Below, one piece after another: positions 6,223 through 10,102 of a stretch of 10,102 nucleotides of DNA. The DNA lies in the NCBI GenBank assembly GCA_002336725.1, contig DDEO01000181.1, positions 1 to 10,102 of the forward strand, in the 5' to 3' direction. Numbering within the stretch: position 1 is the first letter of the stretch; every line of letters starts with the position of its first letter. Source of the DNA: Bacteroidetes bacterium UBA1952 (GTDB lineage: Bacteria > Bacteroidota > Bacteroidia > Chitinophagales > Chitinophagaceae). The position numbers and the translations under genes are program-made. The notes under the pieces are model-generated. The model had not been told where the DNA came from, searched no databases, and saw only the letters and a list, made by a program, of their open reading frames with translations.

Positions 6223-6254
6223 TTTCCATTGAGGAATGAAACAAACTATCTTCG
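6223..6254 (+). promoter_or_regulatory. possible promoter of the sigma factor gene
   Basis: TATCTTCG (6247-6254) resembles TAnnTTTG with one mismatch, and TTTC (6223-6226) lies 20 bases upstream. The site abuts the GTG start at 6258, so transcripts would be nearly leaderless. The match is weak and a distal promoter is possible. Confidence 0.25.
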
Positions 6255-6257
6255 CTC

Positions 6258-6815
6258 GTGTCCCGTCCCGCCGATAATCTCTCCGAAGAAGAAATGCTTT
6301 CGCGCTACCGCGAAACGGGCGACACCTACTGGCTGGGCCAAATCCTGCAAAGCCATACGGTGTTGCTGCTTGGCGTGGCCATGAAATACCTTAAAGACCC
6401 GGATGCTGCCGCCGACGCAGTGCAGTCGGTTTTTCTGAAGGCGCTGACCCATTTTCCGGCAGCGGAGATGCGCAATGTAAAGGGCTGGCTCTATATCCTG
6501 GTGCGCAACCATTGCCTGCAAATCCTGCGCGACCGGGTGCATCTGCTGCCCGAAGAATCGCTGGCCACCGTTTCCGGAAATATGGGCGACGAAGCCGAGG
6601 CCTGGGAAAAGGAATACACACTGCAACAGCTGGAAGAAAGCATGGCGCGCCTCAGCCCGGAACAGCAACAAGTGATTGACTTATTTTACCTGCAACGCAA
6701 GAGCTACGCCGAGGTGCAGGAACAAACCGGCTACAGTTTCGGACAAGTAAAGAGCTACATCCAAAACGGTAAGCGGGCGCTGCGCATTTTATTACAATCC
6801 AAACGAACGGTGTGA
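6258..6815 (+). CDS. ECF-type RNA polymerase sigma factor
   Basis: This 185-residue sigma-70 family protein has only regions 2 and 4, as in ECF sigma factors. Region 2 spans about residues 22-90, with the core-binding helix DPDAAADAVQSVFLKAL and the downstream WLYILVRNHCLQILR. A short linker follows. Region 4 is at about 130-180 (LSPEQQQVIDLFYLQRKSYA, then a helix-turn-helix with YSFGQVKSYIQNGKRALR). The chosen start is GTG 6258, since no ATG occurs before residue 13. The stop overlaps the next gene by 4 bases (GTGA), so the two are coupled. The next gene looks like its membrane-held antagonist. The regulon is unknown. Confidence 0.92.
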   Translation: MSRPADNLSEEEMLSRYRETGDTYWLGQILQSHTVLLLGVAMKYLKDPDAAADAVQSVFLKALTHFPAAEMRNVKGWLYILVRNHCLQILRDRVHLLPEESLATVSGNMGDEAEAWEKEYTLQQLEESMARLSPEQQQVIDLFYLQRKSYAEVQEQTGYSFGQVKSYIQNGKRALRILLQSKRTV

Positions 6816-7165
6816 ATCAGCCATCAGAACATCCATTTTTGGGAGGCGGCATACCGCCCGACGACGCGCTGCTGCTGGCCTACGCCGAAGGCCGCCTCTC
6901 GCCCGAAGAAACCCACGCCGTAGAGCAATGGCTGGCTACCGAAACGCCGGAAGCCGACGCTATCGAAGGGTTGCAACTGCTGCCGCAGGGACAGGCACGC
7001 GCGCTGCAACAACGCATCAACAGCCGCATAGCCCGCACCACAAAGCGCAGTCGCCGCGAACGCCGCCAACAACCCATGGCGCAGCGTTGGGTGCTGACGG
7101 CGGTTGTTACGGTGCTGGCACTGCTGCTGATTGCCGCCCTCTACTTTTTTATTTTCCGGAAATGA
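6812..7165 (+). CDS. putative tail-anchored anti-sigma factor
   Basis: This 117-residue protein is encoded directly after, and overlapping, the ECF sigma gene. The N-terminal part (DDALLLAYAEGRLSPEETHA, then VEQWLA, residues 18-43) has the short-helix pattern common at the start of ECF anti-sigma factors. There is no HxxxCxxC zinc motif. A very basic stretch (TTKRSRRERRQQ, about 77-88) precedes a single transmembrane helix (about 93-114), and the chain ends FRK. Nothing extends beyond the membrane, so a periplasmic sensor domain is absent. It may work with a sensor encoded elsewhere or sense the membrane itself. Function is inferred from position and topology. Confidence 0.7.
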   Translation: MNQPSEHPFLGGGIPPDDALLLAYAEGRLSPEETHAVEQWLATETPEADAIEGLQLLPQGQARALQQRINSRIARTTKRSRRERRQQPMAQRWVLTAVVTVLALLLIAALYFFIFRK

Positions 7166-7204
7166 GGTAGATTTTCAGGGAATTTCTCCCTGCTTACTAT
7201 TCCC

Positions 7205-7246
7205 TTTGTTTTGTCATTCCGCCTTTCGGCAGAATGACAAAACAAA
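7205..7246 (+). repeat. long inverted repeat after the anti-sigma gene
   Basis: A 15-base arm (7205-7219, including TTTTGTCATTC) is perfectly complementary to 7232-7246 (including GAATGACAAAA). The interior adds GCC-TTTC-GGC after one mismatch, giving a 42-base hairpin. AATGACAAA recurs at 7252. No T run follows on the + strand, so it is either a weak terminator or a dispersed extragenic repeat. The rest of the 239-base spacer before coaBC holds only the promoter at 7333-7366. Confidence 0.65.
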
Positions 7247-7332
7247 AGACACAATGACAAAGCGGGCAGGAAGGCAAAAAGAAAGCCCAAACAGAAGCAA
7301 AACTTTCCGACTCTCCGGAAGTTCCCCGCCGC

Positions 7333-7366
7333 TTTGACGCCATCTCTTTAGCCAAGACCTTTGCAC
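7333..7366 (+). promoter_or_regulatory. Bacteroidota-type promoter of coaBC
   Basis: TTTG (7333-7336), exactly 19 bases, then GACCTTTG (7356-7363, one mismatch to TAnnTTTG), continuing GCAC. The spacing is the phylum optimum. The leader to the coaBC ATG would be about 35 bases. This is the best-supported promoter in the window. Confidence 0.6.
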
Positions 7367-7404
7367 TCCGGTCTTCCGCTCCTCAAAGCCCCTTTAAAAT
7401 ACCC

Positions 7405-8619
7405 ATGACCTTCCCGCAGCTTTCCGGAAAAAAAATCATCCTCGCCATCACCGGCTCCATCGCCGCCTACAAAACGCCGCTGCTGGTGCGCCTGTTGGTG
7501 AAAGCCGGTGCCGAAGTGCAGGTGCTGATGACCGATGCCGCCGCCGGTTTTGTGTCGCCGCTGGCGCTTGCCACCGTTTCCAAAAAGCCGGTTTTTCACT
7601 CCGTTCACAACGGCGCCGACTGGAACAACCATGTTGCGCTGGGCCTCTGGGCTGATGCCCTGATGATTGCGCCGTGCAGTGCCAACACGCTGGCAAAACT
7701 GGCCCACGGCCTGTGCGACACCATCGTTACGGCGGTCTATCTGTCGGCGCGCTGTCCGGTTTTCGTGGCTCCGGCCATGGACGAGGATATGTGGAAACAC
7801 CCTTCCACCCGCGCCAATATCGCTACGCTGCAAGGCTATGGAAACCACCTGCTGCCGGTGGGCAAGGGCGAACTGGCCTCCGGGCTGGTGGGCGAGGGCC
7901 GTATGGCCGAGCCGGAAGAAATCGCCGCTTTCCTGAACGATTTTTTCCGGAAAAAAGAAGCGTTGCCGCTGGCCGGAACCGAGGCGCTGGTAACCGCCGG
8001 GCCAACCTATGAACGCCTCGACCCGGTGCGTTTTATCGGCAATTTCTCGACCGGAAAAATGGGCATTGCCATTGCCGAGGCGCTGGCCGAAGCGGGCGCG
8101 AAAGTGCATCTGGTGCTGGGGCCCACGCATCTCTCGGCCCAGCATCCCAATATAGAAACCTACCGCGTAGAATCGGCGGAAGAGATGTTCCGGCAAAGTG
8201 TGGCGCTGTTTCCGCAGTGCCGCCTGGCGGTGCTTTCGGCTGCCGTGGCCGACTACCGGCCCGAAGCGCGCGCCGATGCCAAAATAAAAAAGACGGGCGA
8301 TGCGTTATCCATTTCTTTGGTGAAAAATCCCGATATCCTGGCGCATCTGGGCAGCATCAAAACCAAAGACCAATACCTGGCGGGCTTTGCGCTGGAAACC
8401 CACAACGAACTGGAAAACGCGCGGGAAAAACTGTTGCGCAAGAATGCCGACCTTATCGTGTTAAACTCTTTGCAAGACGCAGGTGCGGGCTTTGCCACCG
8501 ATACCAATAAAGTGAACTTTGTAACCCGCGACGGTGTCGAAACCCTGCCGTTGCTTCAAAAGAAAGAAGTCGCCCATGCCCTTGTGCAGTTTATCCTCCG
8601 GCATTTCCGGAATTTTTAA
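7405..8619 (+). CDS. coaBC: bifunctional phosphopantothenoylcysteine decarboxylase / phosphopantothenate-cysteine ligase
   Basis: This cytosolic enzyme carries out two successive steps of coenzyme A synthesis; at 404 residues it is full length. The N-terminal flavin domain (CoaC, about 1-185) has GSIAAYKTP, the catalytic His76 in NHVALGLWAD, the FMN loop APCSANTLAKL and the clamp APAMDEDMW. The C-terminal ligase (CoaB, about 190-404) has ALVTAGPTYERLDPVRFIGN, then FSTGKMG (Asn213), SAAVADYRP, the KIKK lysines (293-296) and LIVLNSL...FATDTNKV. Two positions differ from E. coli: Asp126 replaces the clamp Asn, and Ser159 stands where the flavin-domain Cys is expected (GELASGLVGEGRM). These may be lineage-typical. 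The ATG at 7405 lies 35-40 bases after a good promoter. Confidence 0.97.
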   Translation: MTFPQLSGKKIILAITGSIAAYKTPLLVRLLVKAGAEVQVLMTDAAAGFVSPLALATVSKKPVFHSVHNGADWNNHVALGLWADALMIAPCSANTLAKLAHGLCDTIVTAVYLSARCPVFVAPAMDEDMWKHPSTRANIATLQGYGNHLLPVGKGELASGLVGEGRMAEPEEIAAFLNDFFRKKEALPLAGTEALVTAGPTYERLDPVRFIGNFSTGKMGIAIAEALAEAGAKVHLVLGPTHLSAQHPNIETYRVESAEEMFRQSVALFPQCRLAVLSAAVADYRPEARADAKIKKTGDALSISLVKNPDILAHLGSIKTKDQYLAGFALETHNELENAREKLLRKNADLIVLNSLQDAGAGFATDTNKVNFVTRDGVETLPLLQKKEVAHALVQFILRHFRNF

Positions 8620-9538
8620 GAAAATATCGCTCCTGAGTCTGCTGGGTGCGCTGCTGGCCATCCCTGCCGGCGCGCAGGAACTGGCCTGCAAGGTCTCCAT
8701 CATGCACGCCGCCATCCGCAACACCGACCCGCAGGTTTTTAAGAGTATGGAGCAGGCCATCACCGAGTTTATGAATGGCCGAAAATGGACCTCGGACGAG
8801 TTTTTGCCCGACGAGCGCATCCCGGTCAATATCCTGATTAACCTGACCGACAAAAGTGGCGAAGATGTTTTTTCTGCCAAGATGACCATCAACGCCTCTC
8901 GGCCGGTTTTCAACACGTCCTACACCTCGCCGACGGTTAATTTCCAAGACCAAAATATTGTTTTCCGGTATTCGCAGTTTGCGCCCATCAACTTCGACGA
9001 CAACCGCGTGGCCGGCAACGACCCGCTATCGGCCAACCTGACCGCCGTTCTGGCCTATTATTCCTATCTGATTCTGGGCCTCGACTATGATTCGTTTGCG
9101 CCCAACGGCGGCGATGCTTTGTTTAAAAAAGCCCAGTCGGTGGTGGCCAATGCACCGGAAAACTCGGCCATCAAGGGCTGGACGGCAGCCGAAAGTCAGC
9201 GCAACCGCTATTGGATTGTGGACCAGTTGCTGAGTCCGCGTTTTCGTACATTCCGGCAATATTGGTATGAGATGCACCGGCAGGGGCTGGATTATCTCTA
9301 CAGCAAGCCGGAGCAGGGGCGGGATAAAATTCTTTCCGGAATCCCGATGCTGGCACAGTTGCAGAAAGACAATCCGGGGGCCATCTTGCTGCTGTTCTTC
9401 TTTAGCGCCAAGAACGATGAGTATGTAAAAATCCTTTCGCAAACGCCGCGCGAGGCACGAACGCCTTACATCAACGCGCTTGTCGTGGCCGACGAAAACG
9501 GCGTGGTGAACACCCGTAAATACGAGGCACTGCGATGA
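8576..9538 (+). CDS. porD: DUF4835 family protein, PorD-like (type IX secretion associated)
   Basis: This exported protein of about 320 residues is of the DUF4835 family, whose members are named PorD for a link with type IX secretion; the molecular role is not established. The N-terminus has a Lys pair, a hydrophobic stretch (ISLLSLLGALLAIPAGA) and a likely cleavage before QELACKV. The family core follows: TDPQVFKSMEQAITEFMNGR, KWTSDEFLPDERI, FRYSQFAPINFDDNR, then a long alpha/beta C-terminal half with LTAVLAYYSYLILGLDYDSF. The frame is open upstream to 8534, but ATG 8576 gives the better signal peptide. Even so the gene overlaps coaBC by 44 bases. This coaBC-DUF4835 order is one I recall from other Bacteroidota. 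Confidence 0.88.
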   Translation: MPLCSLSSGISGIFKKISLLSLLGALLAIPAGAQELACKVSIMHAAIRNTDPQVFKSMEQAITEFMNGRKWTSDEFLPDERIPVNILINLTDKSGEDVFSAKMTINASRPVFNTSYTSPTVNFQDQNIVFRYSQFAPINFDDNRVAGNDPLSANLTAVLAYYSYLILGLDYDSFAPNGGDALFKKAQSVVANAPENSAIKGWTAAESQRNRYWIVDQLLSPRFRTFRQYWYEMHRQGLDYLYSKPEQGRDKILSGIPMLAQLQKDNPGAILLLFFFSAKNDEYVKILSQTPREARTPYINALVVADENGVVNTRKYEALR

Positions 9539-9870
9539 GAAAAATTCTTTTCCCATTTCTGCTTTTGCTGGCTGCCTGCAACAGCGGCAAGCCGCCGGTG
9601 GCCGAGGATACCATGGCCGCCGTGCTGGTGGATTTACACTTGGCAGAGGCGCGCGCCATGCAAATTCCGGCAGACAGCAATGCTATCCCGTCGGGGCTGG
9701 GCCGAAACCTCGATTCGCTGGCCGTTTTCTATCAGTCGGTCTTGCGCCATCACGACCTCGACACGGCTTCTTTCCGGAAAGCACTCCATTGGTACACCGC
9801 ACACCCCGAAGTGCTTGACAGTGTTTATAAAAAAGGAATTGTGCGGCTGGAAAAAATCGGCGGGGTGTAG
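9535..9870 (+). CDS. DUF4296 family lipoprotein
   Basis: This 111-residue protein begins MRKILFPFLLLLAAC, a lipoprotein signal with lipobox LAAC (Cys15), so the mature protein is lipid-anchored in the envelope. The body matches DUF4296: MAAVLVDLHLAEARAM (about 27-42), LAVFYQSVLRHHDLDTASFR and LHWYTAHPEVLDSVYKK, GIVRLEKI. It overlaps the DUF4835 gene by 4 bases (ATGA) and so is translationally coupled to it. The function is unknown. The stop at 9868-9870 is followed within 6 bases by the tandem repeat, with no other terminator visible. Confidence 0.88.
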   Translation: MRKILFPFLLLLAACNSGKPPVAEDTMAAVLVDLHLAEARAMQIPADSNAIPSGLGRNLDSLAVFYQSVLRHHDLDTASFRKALHWYTAHPEVLDSVYKKGIVRLEKIGGV

Positions 9871-9876
9871 TCTTGG

Positions 9877-10102
9877 CCTGACAGGTCAAGTCTGCCCTTG
9901 GCGGACGCAGATGCCTGTCAGGTCAGTCGGGGGAAAACTGTGTAAAATTTTTCCGGAAAACACATCAGACCTGTCAGGAATCTGCGGGCTTCGCCCCCCG
10001 ACCTGATAGGTCAAGTCCGCCTTTGGCGGACGCAGATGCCTGTCAGGTCAGTCGGGGGAACCGTGTAAAATTTTTCCGGAAAACACATCGGACCTGTCAG
10101 GA
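9877..10102 (+). repeat. tandem structured extragenic repeat, about 125-base unit
   Basis: Unit 1 spans 9877-10001. Unit 2 starts at 10002 and is cut by the window end, so the array may continue. The two are about 95 percent identical over the shared part, with one 2-base gap. Each unit carries CCTGwCAGG-type near-palindromes (9877, 9914, 9970 in unit 1), a TTTTCCGGAAAA palindrome (9949-9960) and a hairpin with arms GTCYGCC and GGCGGAC (9890-9906 and 10015-10031). The C-to-T change between units keeps a G-U pair in RNA. No reading frame looks real here. Confidence 0.8.

Larger units (their letters stand above)
574..10081. repeat. dispersed palindrome TTCCGGAA (14 copies)
   Basis: Perfect copies begin at 574, 1020, 1778, 3029, 6081, 6572, 7154, 7422, 7945, 8605, 9334, 9772, 9951 and 10074. 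Many extend to 10-16 bases, the longest being six T, CCGG, six A at 7941-7956. Copies occur in genes in all three codon phases (Ser-Gly, Phe-Arg and Pro-Glu readings) and in spacers. The count was made by eye and covers the whole window. Confidence 0.75.

Noticed and set aside
7348..8196. Long minus-strand frame (282 codons) opposite coaBC
   Set aside because: The + strand frame encodes a complete, motif-perfect CoaBC. The reverse frame is His-, Gln- and Arg-rich and looks like the usual shadow of a GC-rich gene.
8534..8575. Upstream start of the DUF4835 gene at 8534
   Set aside because: The extra residues (MSKPCRCFKRKKSP) lie fully inside coaBC and lengthen the signal peptide unnaturally.
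9877..10102. CRISPR array at the right end
   Set aside because: The two units are contiguous tandem copies of about 125 bases with no constant short repeat alternating with unique spacers, and no cas genes are seen.

Overview
The window is about 10.1 kb of moderately GC-rich bacterial DNA with every supported gene on the + strand. Several features point to a Bacteroidota member. The nuoG is short and lacks a molybdopterin domain. The promoter-like signals are of the TTTG-N19-TAnnTTTG type rather than -35/-10 boxes. A coaBC gene is followed by a DUF4835 (PorD-type) gene and a DUF4296 lipoprotein gene. Ribosome binding sites are weak and A-rich. The order or family cannot be fixed from the sequence alone.

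Layout. 2-949 is the 3' part of nuoG. 950-1359 holds a decayed reading frame. 1360-1821 is an unrecognised four-helix membrane protein. 1866-2936 is nuoH. 2937-3127 is a hairpin-rich spacer. 3128-4436 carries two consecutive MNT/HEPN (MntA/HepT-type) toxin-antitoxin pairs. nuoI (4452-5000), nuoJ (5098-5649) and nuoK (5756-6055) follow, and a strong intrinsic terminator (6113-6141) closes the cluster. No nuoL, nuoM or nuoN follows. Next come an ECF-type sigma factor (6258-6815) overlapping a small tail-anchored putative anti-sigma factor (6812-7165), a hairpin-bearing spacer, coaBC (7405-8619), a PorD/DUF4835 gene (8576-9538) and a DUF4296 lipoprotein gene (9535-9870). A tandem structured repeat runs off the right end.

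Function. The nuo genes encode the electron-transfer arm (G, I) and part of the proton-pumping membrane arm (H, J, K) of respiratory complex I. The cluster is interrupted twice, between G and H and between H and I. The second insertion is a duplicated HEPN/MNT cassette in which the two MNT genes share an identical 34-residue start and then diverge. The right half joins coenzyme A synthesis (coaBC) by overlapping reading frames to two envelope proteins, one of a family linked to type IX secretion.

Non-coding signals. The perfect palindrome TTCCGGAA occurs 14 times by eye count, in genes (all three codon phases) and spacers, far above chance for an 8-mer. Two phased 7-bp arrays fill the nuoJ-nuoK gap. 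The string ACCTTTGCAC recurs upstream of nuoH, nuoJ and coaBC as a probable -7 promoter element.
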